Source of the DNA: Balaenoptera acutorostrata
Lineage: Eukaryota; Chordata; Mammalia; Artiodactyla; Balaenopteridae
Assembly (NCBI RefSeq): GCF_949987535.1
Contig: NC_080081.1
Coordinates: forward strand, 47,404,973 to 47,468,972
Direction of reading: 5' to 3'
DNA length: 64,000 bases
Shown here: one piece after another, positions 12,930 to 26,100 of the stretch
Layout: each line of letters begins with the position of its first letter
How positions within the stretch are numbered: the stretch's first letter is position 1
The notes under the pieces: model-generated
Told to the model about the DNA's origin: nothing
The model's database searches: none
What the model saw: the letters and a program-made list of their open reading frames with translations, nothing else
Program-made: the position numbers and the translations under genes

Positions 12930-13800
12930 ATACAGCTATCTTTCAGTCCAAATTCTCTGACCACAATATAACTGAATTAGAAATCTGTAACAAAAAGAAA
13001 AAAACGAGATAATGTTCTATTATTAAAACAAAGAAGAAATCTTAATATAAACTGAAAAATATTTAGGACCGAATGATAATGAAAATACCATGCGTAAAAC
13101 CTTTGGGATATAGTTAAAGCAATGGCAGAAGAAAAATTAATAGCCTCGAGATGCTTATATTAGAAAAAAAGTAAATAAATGAGTCGAACTAACAAGTTGG
13201 GAAAAGAACAACAGAATGAGTTCAAACAAGGTACAAGAAAGAAGAAAATAAAGATAAATTAATGAAATAGCAAACTAAAAATACAATAAAGAGGGTTAAC
13301 AAAGTCTAGCGTTGGTTCTTTGCAAAGACTGATGAAACTGATACTGAGCAAGACTGACCAGGAAGCAAAGAGTAATAATGCAAACAAACAATCTAAGGAG
13401 TAATAATAGTAATAAAAACACAAACATACTTTCACTAGCAATGAAAAAACAATAAGAGACCTATGCATACCAATCTAAATGTCCATCAACTAGAGAATGG
13501 AAAGGAAAAAGTAAAGTCCATACAATGGAATACTACTCAGCAATAAATAGTAACAAACTACTGATACATGCTACATCATGGATTCACCTCAAAAACATGA
13601 CAGTAAGTGAAAGAAGCCAGATACAACAAAGTATATACTGTGTGATCCCATTCATGTGAAGTGTCAACAAAAGGCATATTTATAGAGAAAACGTAAAAGA
13701 ATACACAGATATATTATTAAGAACAATAAGTACAAGATAGCAAATTTAAGATTAGCATACAACTATTGGTTACCTTTTTATGTACCCCAACAGAGAAAAA
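12930..13800 (+). mobile_element. Old L1 (L1M-type) ORF2 fragments
   Basis: Decayed ORF2 text: 'tctctgaccacaatataactg' (the SDHNxxxL motif of the endonuclease end), 'gttggttctttgcaaag' (SWFF-like linker), then after a gap 'aaatgtccatcaactagag…tggaatactactcagcaataaa' from the C-terminal end. Central parts, including the reverse transcriptase core, are missing. Confidence 0.7.
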
Positions 13801-14159
13801 AACAGTAATTTTTTAAAAAAACACCATTTACAACAACAAAAATAGGAAGTTCCGAGCATAAAGCTTGCATATAGATATACAACCTATATACTTTCAATAA
13901 ATTATAAAACTTTATGGACAAAACTAAATAAATGAAGAGATACATCCAAGGGTGTGCTAAAGCCAGCTCAGGCCAGTTCACAAGTGCCTGTTATAAGCAC
14001 TTCTTCCCAATTTCAGCTTTGGTGATTTCATAGTATAGCTTATAATCAGCCACTGCAGGAATTTTTATACTACAAATAGTGGCAACTACTACATATTAGG
14101 GCTTTATTTTTTCCTCTTCAGAGAGGCAGCTTACCAGCATTTCACTTGTAATTAGTTAT

Positions 14160-14800
14160 CATAAAGATGTCAATTGTCTTTAAGCTGATACGCAGATTCA
14201 ATGCAATTTCATTCAAAACTCTGACCCATTCTAAGAAACTTGATCATTTGATTCTAAAATGTATATTGGGGAAGGCGGTCATCAGGGACAGAATAGCCTG
14301 AGGAAGAATAATGTGTTACAACCAAAAGATTAGAAAACTTTGATAATATCAAGTGCCACAAAAGACATGGATCAATGGGATCTCACATACACTACTGAAG
14401 GTAATACAAATTGGTACAACCACTTTGAAAAATAATTTGGCATTATCTGGTAAAGTTGAACACTGGCTTACTCTAGCATACAATAATTCAATTCCTGGTT
14501 ATATTCCCTAAAGAAACTCTTACACACATGCATCAGAAAAAATATACAAGTTTGTTCCTAGACGTAGTAGTAGTCATCTATTATTTAAAGAAAAAAAAAG
14601 AAAGAAGGGAAAAAGAAACACATCTAAATATCCATCAACAGGAGAATGAATAAGTAAATTATGGTATATTTAGATAGCTTAATATTATATAAAAGTGAAA
14701 ATGAATGAATATTAGGTATATACAACATGGACATATGTTACAGCCATCACACTGAATGATAAAAGCAAGTTACAGCAGACAATCTGTTAACATTTTGTAA
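14160..14800 (+). mobile_element. Old L1/HAL1-like fragment
   Basis: Blocks similar to the ORF2 C-terminal half: 'cagattcaatgcaatttcattc', 'tcacatacactactgaagg', 'aatatccatcaacaggagaatgaataa', 'acactgaatgataaaagcaag'. It probably belongs to the same old insertion as the fragment at 12930-13800 or to a relative. Confidence 0.6.
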
Positions 14801-14820
14801 AGCTTAAAAACGAAACAGTA

Positions 14821-15167
14821 GGACCTCCCTGGTGGCACAGTGGTTAAGAATCCACCTACCAATGCAGGGAACATGGGTTCGAGTCCTGGTCCGGGAAGAT
14901 CCCACATGCTGCGGAGCAACTAGGCCCATGCGTCATGACTACTGAGTCTGCACTCTAGAGCCTGCGTGCCACAACTACTGAAGCCCGCGTGCCTAGAGCC
15001 CGTGCTCCGCAACAAGAGCAGCCACTGCAATGAGAAGCCTGCACACCACAAGTAAGAGTAGCCCCTGCTCGCCGCAACTACAGAAAAGCCTATGTGCAGC
15101 AGCCAAGACCCAACGCAGCCAAAAATAAATAAATAAATAAATAAATAAATATTTTTTAAAAAACTCT
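14821..15167 (+). mobile_element. CHR-1-type SINE, full length
   Basis: Complete copy from 'ggacctccctggtggcacagtgg' to a (TAAA)n tail near 15125-15150. The flanks cttaaaaacgaaac and cttaaaaacaaac are probably the target-site duplication. Antisense to TDRD3. Confidence 0.92.
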
Positions 15168-16574
15168 CTTAAAAACAAACCAACATATTATACAGAAATA
15201 ACTACATATGTAACTAAAATATTTCTTCTAAAAGTCAAGAAAAGCTAAAGTCAAAATTCACAACAATCATTTCTTGGTGTTTGGGAGAGGAAGAGCTAGG
15301 ACAGAATGGTATTGTAACGTTCTAGTTCTTACATCAGGCTGAGGCTTCACAGATGCTCACCTCATTTTTAAGCTTCAAAAGAGATATGTTTGTATATATC
15401 CAATATTACATTAAAATTGCTCAAATAATTTACATAACATTTTGAAATTAAGACATTGGGTAGTTCACAGAAGTGTCAGGAGCATTAGAGAACTAAGTCT
15501 GTAGCCTTCACAGCAAGAATAACAGTGAAAATCAAACCACAGACTGGTTTAATAGCACTAGTATGTTGATGAAACAGTTTGGGATAGGAAGGGTAGAGAA
15601 GAAGCCCTAATTTGTAGCATTTGCCAATTTCCATGGCTGATTTCAACTACTCACCTCTAAACAGGGAAGAGATGCTGACATTCAGCCTTCATGAGTTGGA
15701 ACAAGCTAGATCCAGCACACTCAAGCATCTAGCTCTACACCTTGTACTATCAATCTTACTTGCCCTGGACACTGACCCCAGCACTGTTGGCAGCTATTAC
15801 CCTAGAAACTCAATCCTGCTGTAGCTTCTGCCACTACCAGAGAGGATTCACCACAGTTCCTGCTTTTTTGTGTGACTAACCCATGTCCTATGCAGCTATA
15901 CCTGAACTAGTAGAGCTGAGGTATATGTGCACAGCATAGGTGCAAAGGAGGCTGGGGAAAAAGTATCCGGCATTTTCTTCTCCACCACCAAGACTTTGAA
16001 AATGGGAAATTCCCCCAAACAAAGGGAGAGAATTCAGGTTCTAGGAAGTATAAATGTTAACTTACTTATCTTCCATGTATTATTATCAGGCAAGAAGATT
16101 TTGTGAAGGTCTATTTTCTATAGTTTGTATAGTAAAATACCTTTTTTGGGGTAGTTTTATTTTCTAAATATAAATAATAAGTGTATGTGTGTATGCATGT
16201 GTATACATATATAACGTTTATACACACACCAGATACACTCTCCCACCGTAAGATGTTAAATATGCCCCCAAATGGGGATTTACCTATTATTCCCTTATTG
16301 AGAATGACAAGTCTAAAAACTAACAGTCTAGCAAGAAAAGCAACCTCTCCACCTCATCTCACTAAGCTGAACAAGCTGAGAGGGCTGCCCCTCCCTTGTA
16401 TGTACTTCTGACATAGCATTTGTTCCACTATACGGACATTGTCGGTTCCTTGATCTCTTATTAGGGTATGTGCTTCAAGAAGGCAGGGGCTGTCCTGTTG
16501 ATCTCTGCAGCCCCTGCACTTAGCACATATATATACATTCAAAAATTGCTTGATAAAGAAGTTACCTTGTGTTT
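15168..16574. other. TDRD3 intron, nothing assigned
   Basis: AT-rich intron. The only simple sequence is an alternating TG/CA/TA tract around 16180-16235. Confidence 0.5.
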
Positions 16575-17145
16575 TTACTATAATTTATTTAGCACTTACT
16601 AGATACACCAGAAAATGCAGCAGGATTTTTACATGTTATTTTTTTTTATAAATTTATTTACTTATTTATTTTATTTTTGGCTGTGTTGGGTACTTGTTGC
16701 TACGCATGGGCTTTCTCTAGTTGCAGCGAGCGGGGGCTACTCTTCGTTGTGGTGCACGTGCTTCTCACTGCAGTGGCTTCCCTTGTTGCAGAGCACGGGC
16801 TCTAGGCGCACGGGTTTCAGTAGTTGTGGCTCAGACTCTAGAGCGCAGGCTCAGCAGTTGTGGTGCACGGGCTTAGTTGCTCCGCGGCATGTGGGATCTT
16901 CCAGGACCAGGGCTCGAACCCATGTCCCCTGCATTGACAGGTGGATTCTCAACCACTGCGCCACCAGGGAAGTCCTACATAAGTTATTTAATTTACCTCC
17001 AGAACTAAAAAGTATATTAGGATCATCTGTGTGTCTTAAATGAGAAAATTGAGAGCAGAGGATAAAGTATTTTGACAGAGGTTACTCAGCCAGTAAGAGG
17101 TAGAATTAGAATTCAAACTCAGATATGCCACACACCAAAGTCTGT
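16575..17145 (-). repeat. MIR SINE split by a younger insertion
   Basis: The outer parts (16575-16641 'tttagcacttactagatac…' and 16976-17145 'gttatttaatttacctcc…gagaaaattgagagcag…ttactcagccagtaagag') read as one MIR in reverse orientation. A CHR-1-type SINE separates the halves. Confidence 0.65.
16642..16975 (-). mobile_element. CHR-1-type SINE, full length, inserted in a MIR
   Basis: Reverse-strand copy: T-rich (TTTA)n start (the A-tail), then 'ggctgtgttgggtacttgttgc', and an end at 'gcgccaccagggaagtcc'. The flanks tacatgttattt and tacataagttattt resemble a target-site duplication. One of two SINEs in the sense orientation of TDRD3. The 142-codon open frame here is SINE read-through. Confidence 0.92.
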
Positions 17146-17229
17146 CTTCTTTATTTCATACATTCTAAAACTATGATAAAATTTGTTACATACTAAAAAC
17201 ATGTAGGTATAAAGGGCAGTAGGAATATT

Positions 17230-17400
17230 AACTCTTAAAAATTAATTCTGTTCAAAAGAGGTCAAGAAAATTAGAAGAGAAGTGGCATTCAAGTCGGAAT
17301 TTGAAGACTAAATAGCAGTTTGCCTGACAGCCGAGGGAAGAACATTCCATTCACATGGCAATTATTAAGGTCCTGTAGCAACAAAAGCCTATGATTTTAG
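17230..17400 (+). repeat. Ancient interspersed repeat (same type as 2350-3045)
   Basis: The phrases 'agtggcattcaagtcggaatttgaag' and 'gaagaacattccattcac' resemble the part of a common ancient mammalian repeat that carries a '…ggcattccaggca' core. Diverged; family not certain. Confidence 0.35.
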
Positions 17401-17404
17401 AAAA

Positions 17405-17530
17405 GCTGCAGCTCCCTCATCTCTAAAGTAAAACAGAGGTTGGTAACGATTTCCATTTTTCAATGCTGTTCTGAAGATTACACAGATTATTTAACATGGG
17501 ACCTGGCACAAAGCAGGTTCTCAATAAAGA
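17405..17530 (+). repeat. MIR SINE (3' half)
   Basis: 'ctccctcatctctaaagtaaaac', 'gttctgaagattacacagattat' and 'ggacctggcacaaagcaggttctcaataaa' follow the MIR consensus order ending in its LINE-2-like tail. Confidence 0.75.
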
Positions 17531-20094
17531 GAAAGAGAAGTGTTTACTGAAAACCAGGGTTCTCCTAGGTAAGTTAGGGGCTTGTACCAATAAAGGTCAA
17601 GAAGAAAGCAGGTTAAAAGCAAGAGGAACACTGAAAGAAATAGCTTTGGGAAGGTAGTCCCTAATCCTGATCTCAAATTTTTCAATTGATATTCATATAC
17701 ATGAAGAGAGTTTAAATGGATAAATAAATAATAATAAAAGAAAAACTTTCTGAATCATAAATATGGTAGTATACCTACTAGAAGATCTAAAAGTTTCTAC
17801 CCCTTAGAAATTTTAAAAACAGGGTATTATAAATGTCTAGTAATAGACAAAAAGACAACATAATATTGAATAGGTTTTCCCAAACTTGAGATCGCCTGAA
17901 AAAACATCAATTTATACATCAAAGTAACAGCACAGCAGATAATTTGCTCTTATTCAATCAGGGCAATTACAGCCAATCAATTATAAGAAAAACATTGTGG
18001 GACTCCAGTCAAAAGTAACACTTCTTTCAATGTGTCATTTGCCTATTTCCATCCTTCACAGCTATAGCTTTTCATTTTCTGGGAGAATTAGAAAAAAAAA
18101 AAAAAATGGTGAACAGTTTGCTTTTTAATTATCATTAGAGTGTCTAATATATATTCTATATATTGATTTGTGCAGTTGTTTTTAAACTACACAGAAGTCC
18201 TACTAATAATTACCAATAAGCACTTGTAAATAAAGCACAGTAATATCAGAATTTTAGTAATCTATTTTTCTAAAATTAAAAGTGCATGTTTAATTTTAAT
18301 AACTCACTAAAAGAAACACTGGTAAATCGTATTATTTATTAACATATATAAAACATGACACAATTTATTTAACTTAAAACATTTTTTAATTATTTTTTTT
18401 CTGAAAACATCCAAGTTCTGTATTGTCTGAGGGTGAGAGGGCATTCAATTTGAATTTTAAGGCAGTGAAGCCATCTTGTGGTTGATGTTGGTGTTGCTGA
18501 GGCTTTGAGAAGGTCACTTCTAACCGGAAAAATTAGGCTTTTAATCACAGTTTCACATTTAAAAATGCATATATAAACTGTCAGTCCTAAAACTTAGATG
18601 AAAAAAATAAACACAGATCTGGAAAGCCTTTCCTGTTAGGGCTTCACAGTAATGCATTAAAGTCCTCACACAGCTGGACTGGTAATAAAGTATTTTTACA
18701 TTAACCTATATTTTATAATTAACTTCTACACCTTGGTTCAGAGGCTAAAGCTATGAAAATAACTACAACAAAATATTAAACTTGGAGAAGAATATGAAAA
18801 ATATTAAACAGTTTTATAGGAAGCAAAGTCTTACTACCATTTCGTCATGACTTCTTTCCATGATTTTTACCTTACAAGCTAAATATTCCAGGACCTTGTA
18901 ATATCTAGATATACAAAGCCTGCCCTGAAAAACTCAGAAGTTGCAGCATATAGCTTCCTCGGCACATATTGCTCCACTCTAAAAGCCTTTATGGCCTAAA
19001 AATCAAACATAAACTGCTTATGGGAAAATCTAGCTTAGGCTTAGAACCCTGGAGAAAAGTGTCATCTTCCCACTCTCACTACTCTTTAAATTTGTCTGAA
19101 ACCTTTGCCATCAAGGTTACAAGCAACCTTATGGAGAAAATATGGGAACTGCAAAATAATATTAAGAACAGAATGGGAGGAAAGAGAAAAGAATGTGAAC
19201 AAAACTATTACATTAATTACTAACAAAGTCACTTGCATTTTTTTGGCTATCCTACTTCCTCACAAAATAATCAGTGATAACTAATAGAATTATTAAGACT
19301 TCAGTTTCAAACTTCAGATGACAATGCCCTTCTGAAGGTCCCAGTTTGTCTTAGGACAAAACAGATGTAACTACAATGTTCCAGGATTAACTGTCTTCTC
19401 CTAACTGCAGACCTACCATCTCTCCAACCTGATCATAGCTCTCTCCACACTTCCTTTCCAAATGCTGAAAATGCTGTTATCTAAGCCTTATTAATTATGA
19501 TAATAACAATACACAGCATGTAAGCATTTACTTTTGGCCTCTCAGGAGAAGAAGTTTGAAGACTCCTCTCTACATTCCTTTAATCTACTTCTAAAGAGGA
19601 TTACTGCTGTCTTGCAGAATCTCTAGTACATTGGATGGAGCCTCGGGCCTAATGAATAACCCTCCAAGGGGGATGGAAGACCCAGGACTACGGCTCTTTT
19701 AAAGGACCCACACAAAACTAATGGAAGTAGCTCCTAAAAAGACAGCCTCCTCTCTTCTCTTGCTTATTAAGGATTTGCTTCTTAAACACTGGGGCAAATG
19801 CTCTCCAATTCTTTTTCCTTTGGCTTTCTCTCTTAGGAGTGGTAATATCACAGGCAGGCAAGGAACTTAGTAGAAACAGAGCAGGACTTTGACCTACTTT
19901 GATTCTATTATACTAAGATCAACCTAGCTCTAGTGATAAAGTTCTGCATTAGGGGCTGGGGCTAAAACACAGTCAATAATGAAGTATCCATTTGCCTTAC
20001 TTCATTTACTGCATTCCCTTGGAGATCTCTAAGTAACAAGATAACAAACTGAGGTAATAAACATGCACTCTTAGATCTCCAGGACAAAAATACC

Positions 20095-20330
20095 ATCCTA
20101 TATGTCTCATAATGCTCAATACTTGCCATACACATTGCACTACATTTAAGATGTCACATAGATTACATCATTTAATTCTTCAATGTCATAAGGGACATAA
20201 TATTTGAATGATAAGAAAATTAAAATCTGGCAAGATTAAATAACTACCAGAAGTCACAGAAACATAATAAGCAGAAGAATGAGGATTTAAATCCAGCCCA
20301 ATAATTCTAAAATCTATATCTGTCCAATAT
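20095..20330 (-). repeat. MIR-like SINE, diverged
   Basis: Contains 'cacatagattacatcatttaattcttc', 'gataagaaaattaaaatctgg' and 'agaatgaggatttaaatccagccc' in the order of a reversed MIR. Confidence 0.55.
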
Positions 20331-20653
20331 GTTACCAGCCCCTACTGTTTTATTCTCCCTCTCCACATCGCATCTGAAGCACATCAAAACCATGCCTCTG
20401 CTTCCTGGGACAGCTAGTCTATCTCACACTTTAAATTTTCTGTCTAAATTAGTTTTTGCAAAACTAGTTTCTAGTATGATGTATTTGGAAAATCACTAGG
20501 TAATACAGTTCTTTCTTTCATTCATTATTCTTTTACTATTAAAAGAAAATTAGAAAATAATATTATTTTATACCAAAATCTGACATGTTCAAGGAACAGG
20601 AAGATTACTTATTCAAATACTCTGCTTATCTTATGCACAGATTAAAATAAAAT

Positions 20654-20691
20654 TTATTTAAAATTTTTTATTTAAAATTTATTTTAAATAA
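20654..20691. repeat. AT-only inverted repeat
   Basis: Arms ttatttaaaat (20654-20664) and attttaaataa (20681-20691) are perfect 11-bp complements around a 16-bp AT loop. Likely low-complexity in origin. Confidence 0.6.
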
Positions 20692-22176
20692 GAACTATTA
20701 CATAATTTTAGTGTCTAACCCATGTCTTAAAGATTATGTCACCATTAACATGATGAAGTGCTGGGTAACAAAGCTTTCCAATAAAGGCACAAATAAAGCA
20801 ACTTTTACTGTATTAGTCTTATTTTACAGACAAAGACGCACAACTAATTCATGTCAAAAATACATTCCTTAAACATTTACTTTTGCCTGAAAGCAGTTAT
20901 ATTTTTATACAACGTATGAAGTTTTAACCAAAGGCAAATAAAATGAGTAATTCCCGTGTGTTGGCTTCTAAAAATTCTATTAAAATTATTTTTCAGAACA
21001 TTTTCACGAATACTGTGAAGAGAATTTTATTTGGCGTCTGAAGGAAAAATATAAATGGGAAGAGCAGAAAGGGGATATCCCACTCTACTTCTGTTTCACG
21101 TGAAGACAGCTTATTTTCTATCTTTTCATTTTATGTATAAGCTAAATCTACAACAGCATTAAAAATATTTCAAAGGATAAAATTTGGCAGAGAAAATTCT
21201 AGATTCAAATATTCTAAGTTATATTTTATTTTTGTTAGCTACATTCAAAGGAAATTCTGAAGAGACCACTTATAAAACTTTGTGAGAAGATGGCAGAGTA
21301 GAAGGGTGTGCGCTCACTCTCCCTTGCGAGAGCACCAGAATCACAGCTAACTGCTGCAAAATCGACAGGAAGGCACTGGAACTCACCAAAAAAGATATGC
21401 CACATCCAAAGACAAAGGAGAAGCCGCAACAAGACAGTAGGATGGGTGCAATCACAATAAAATCAAATCCTATTACCACTGGATGGGTGACTCACAAACT
21501 GGAGAACAATTATACCACAGAAGTCCACCCATTGGAGTGAAGGTTCTGAGCCCCACATCAGTCTTCCCAACCTGGGGGTACGGCAACAGGAGAAGGAATT
21601 CCCAGAGAACCAGATTTTGAAGGCTAGCGGAATTTTATTGCAGGACTTCGACAGGACTGGGGGAAAAAGAGACTCCACTCTTGGAGGGCACACACAAAGT
21701 AGTGTGTGCATAATGACCCAGGGAGAAGGAGAAGTGAACCTGTAGGAGAATGAACCAGACCTACCTGCTAGTGTTGGAGGGTCTCCTGCAGAGGTAGGGG
21801 GTGGCTGTGGCTCACCACAGGGAAAAGGACACTGGCAGCAGAAGTTCTGGGAAATACTCCTTGGTGTGAGCCCTCCCAGAGTACACCATTAGCCCCACCA
21901 AAGAGCCTGTTGGCTCCAGTGCTGGGTCACCTCAGGCCAAACAACCAACAAGGAGGGAACTCAGCCCCACCCATCAGCAGACAAGTGGATTAAAGTTTTA
22001 CTGAGCTCTGCCACCAGAGCAACACCCAGCTCTACCCACCACCAGTCCCTCCATTAGGAACCTTGCACAAGCCTCTTAGATAGCCTCATCCACCAAAGGG
22101 TAGGCAGCAAAAGCAAAAAGAAATACAATCCTGCAGGCTGTGCAACGAAAACCACATTTATAGAAAGATAGACAAC

Positions 22177-23082
22177 ATGAAAAGGCAGAGGACTATGTAC
22201 CAGACGAAGGAACAAGATAAAACCACAGAAAAACAACTAAATGAAGTGGAGATAGGCAACCTTCCAGAAAAAGAATTCAGAATAATGATAGTGAAGATGA
22301 TCCAGGACCTCAGAAAAAGAATGGCAGCAAAGATTGAGAAGATGCAAGAAATGTTTAACAAACACCTAGAAGAATTAAAGAACATATAAACAAAGATGAA
22401 CAATACAATAACTGAAATGAAAAATACACTAGAAGGAATCAATAGCAGAATAACTGAGGCAGAAGAACAGATAAGTGACCTGGAAGACAGAATGGTGGAA
22501 TTCACTGCTGTGGAACAGAATAAAGAAAAAAGAATGAAAACAAATGAAGACAGCCTAAGAGACCTCTGGGACAACATTAAGTGCACCAACATTCACATTA
22601 GGGGTGTCCCAAAAGGAGAAGAGAGACAGAAAGGACCTGAAAAAATATTTGAAGATATTATAGTTGAAAACTTCCTTAACATGGGAAAGGGAACAGCCCC
22701 CCAAGTCCAGGAAGCACAAAGAGTTCCAGGCAGGATAAACCCAAGGAGAAACATACCAAGATACATAATAATCAAATTGACAAAAATTAAAGACAAAGAA
22801 AAATTATTAAAAGCAGCAAGGGAAAAGCAACAAATAACATACAAGGGAACTCCCAAAAGGTTAACAGCTGATTTCTCGGTAGAAACTCTACAAGCCAGAA
22901 AGGAGTGGCACAATATATTTAAAGTGATTAAAGGGAAGAACCTACAACCAAGATTACTCGACCAAAAAAGGATCTCATTCAGATTCGATGGAGAAATCAA
23001 AAGCTTTACAGACAAGCAAAAGCTAAGAGAATTTAGCACCACCAAACCAGGTCTACAACAAATGCTAAAGGAACTTCTCTAA
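22177..23082 (+). pseudogene. L1 ORF1 (ORF1p), one in-frame stop
   Basis: ORF1p is the RNA-binding chaperone that trimerises through a coiled coil and coats L1 RNA. The frame starts MKRQRTMYQTKEQDK and carries a long heptad-rich segment (NITEMKNTLEGINSRITEAE-type). The RRM follows (…NIHIRGVPKGEERQKGPEKI…), and the C-terminal domain contains LTADFSVETLQARKEW and ends MLKELL. About 301 codons, the usual size. The only break is a TAA at 22387-22389 near the end of the N-terminal part; the frame resumes at once, with a Met at 22396. A single base change could have made it. ORF2 begins 58 bp after this stop, a normal L1 spacing. Confidence 0.9.
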
Positions 23083-23140
23083 CTGGGAAACACAAGGGAA
23101 GAAAAGGACCTACAAAAACAAACCCAAAACAATTAAGAAA

Positions 23141-26100
23141 ATGGGAACAGGAACATACATATCAATAATAACCTTAAATGTGAATGGATTAAATGCTCCA
23201 GCCAAAAGAAACAGGCTTGCTGAATGGATACAAACGTAAGACCCGTATATATGCTGTCTACAAGAGACACACGTCAGACCTAGGAACACATACAGAATGA
23301 AAGTGAGGGGATGGAAAAAGATATCCCAAGCAAATGGAAATCAAAAGAAAGCTGGAGTAGCAATACTCATATCAGATAAAATAGACTTTAAAATAAAGAA
23401 TGTTAGAAGAGACAAGGAAGGACGCTACATAATGATCAATGGATCAATCCAAGAAGAAGATATAACAATTAAAAATATATATGCACCCAACATAGGAGCA
23501 CCTCAATATATAAGGCAAATGCTAACAGCTATAAAAGAGGAAATTGACAGTAACACAATAATAGTGGGGGACTTCAACACCTCACTTACACCAATGGACA
23601 GATCATCCAGATGGAAAATTAAAAAGGAAACATAAGCTTTAAATGATACAATAGACCAGATAGATTTAATTGATATCTACAGGATATTCCATCCAAAAAC
23701 AGCAGATTACACTTTCTTCTCAAGTGCACACACAACATTCTACAGGATAGATGACATTTTGGGTCACAAATCAAGCCTTGGTAAATTTAAGAAAATTGAA
23801 ATTGTATCAAGCATCTTTTCAGACCACAATGCTATGAGACAATAAATAAATTACAAGGGAAAAAACATAAACACAAACACATGGAGGCTAAACAACAAGT
23901 TACTAAATTACCAAGAGATCACTGAAGACATCAAGGAAATCAAAAATTACCTAGAGACAAATGACCAGGAAAACACGATGATCCAAAATCTATGGGATGA
24001 AGCAAAAGCAGTTCTAAGAGGGAAATTTATAGCAAGAAACAAGAAAAATCTCAAATAAACAATCTAACTTTACACCTAAAGGAACTGGAGAAAGAAGAAC
24101 AAACAAAACCCAAACTTAGTGGAAGGATAGATTTCATAAATCAGAGCAGAAATAAATGAAATAGAAACAAAGAAAACAATAGCAAAGATCAATAAAACTG
24201 AAAGCTGGTTCTTTGAGAAGATAAGCAAAATTGAGAAACCTTTAGGCAGACTCATCAAGAAAAAAAGGAAGAGGGCTCAAATCAATAAAACTAGAAATGA
24301 AAAAGGAGAAATTATAACAGACACCACAGAAATACGAAGCACCATAAGAGACTACTACAAGCAACTCTATGCCAATAAAATGGAGAACCTGGAAGAAATG
24401 GACAAATTCTTAGAAAGGTATAACCTTCCAACACTGAACCAGGAAGAAATAGAAAACATGAACAGACCAATCACAAGTAATGAAACTGAAACTGTGATTA
24501 AAAATCTTCCAACAAACAAAAGTCCAGGACCAGATGGCTTCACAGGTGAATTCTATCAAACATTTAGAGAGGAGCTAACACCCATCCTTCTCAAACTCTT
24601 CCAAAAAATTGCAGAGGAAGGAACACTCTCAAACTCATTCTATGAGGTCACCATCACCCGGATACCAAAACCAGACAAAGATACTACAAAAAAAGAAAAT
24701 TACAGACCAATATCACTGATGAATATAGATGCAAAAATCCTCAACAAAATACTAGCAAACAGAATCCAACAACACATTAAAAGGATCATACACCATGATC
24801 AAGTGGGATTTATCCCAGGGATGCAAGGACTCTTCAATATACGCAAATCAATCAATGTGATACACCATATCAACAAACTGAAGAAGAAAAACCATATGAT
24901 CATCTCAATAGATGCAGAAAAAGCTTTTGACAAAATTCAACACCTATTTATGATAAAAATCTCCAGAAAGTGGGCATAGAGGAAAGGGAACCTAACTCAA
25001 CATATTAAAGGCCATATATGACAAACCCACAGCAAACATCATTCTCAATGGTGAAAAACTGAAAGCATTTCCACGAAGATAAGGAACAAGACAAGGATGT
25101 CCACTCTCACCACTCTTATTCAACATAGTTTTGGAAGTCCTAACCATGGCAATCAGAGAAGAAAAAGAAATAAAAGGAATACAAATTGGAAAAGAAGAAG
25201 TAAAACTGTCACTGTTTGCAGATGACATGATACTATACATAGATAATCCTAAAGATGTGGCCAGACAACTACTAGAGCTAATCAATTAATTTGGTAAAGT
25301 TACAGGATACAAAATTAATGCACAGAAATCTCTTGCATTCTTATACACTAACAGCGAAAGATCAGAAAGAGAAATTAAGGAAACAATCCCATTCACCCTT
25401 GCAACAAAAAGAATACATTACCTAGCAATAAATGTACATAAGGAGGTAAAAGACCTGTACTCAGAAAACTATAAGACACTGGTGAAAGAAATCAAAGATG
25501 ACACAAACAGATGGAGAGATATATACCATATACCATGTTTTTGGAATGGAAGAATCAATATTGTGAAAAACACTATACTACCCAAAGCAATCTACAGATT
25601 CAATGCAATCCCTATCAAATTACCAATGGCATTTTTTACAGAACTAGAACAAAAATCTTAAAATTTGTGTGGAGACACAAAAGACCCCGAACAGCCAAGG
25701 CAATCTTGAGGGAAAAAAACGGAGCTGGAGGAATCAGACTCCCTGACTTCAGACGATACTACAAAGCTACAGTAATCAAGACAATATGGTACTGGCAGAA
25801 AAACAGAAATATAGAACAATGGAACAGGATAGAAAGCCCAGAGATAAACCCACACATCTATGGTCAACTAATCTATGACAAAGGAGGCAGGGATATCCAA
25901 TGGAGAAAAGACAGTCTCTTCAATAAGTGGTGCTGGGAAAACTCGGCAGCTACACGTAAAAGAATGAAATTAGAACACTCCTTAACACCATACACAAGAA
26001 TAAATTCAAAATGGATTAAAGACCTAAATGTAAGACAATACACTATAAAATTCTTAGAGGTAAACATATGAAGAACACTCTCTGACATAAATCACAGCAA

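Larger units (their letters stand above)
17531..21283. other. TDRD3 intron with one weak MIR
   Basis: AT-rich intron. Apart from the MIR-like segment at 20095-20330 and an AT palindrome at 20654-20691, nothing is recognised. Confidence 0.5.

Noticed and set aside
14821..14900. tRNA-like A/B box considered as a tRNA gene
   Set aside because: It is the tRNA-derived head of a CHR SINE with no cloverleaf 3' half.
16615..17043. 142-codon plus-strand open frame
   Set aside because: It reads through the reverse complement of a CHR-1-type SINE.
22158..23045. Long minus-strand open frames of 144 and 150 codons
   Set aside because: They are antisense shadows of L1 ORF1, hydrophobic because the sense strand is Lys/Glu-rich.
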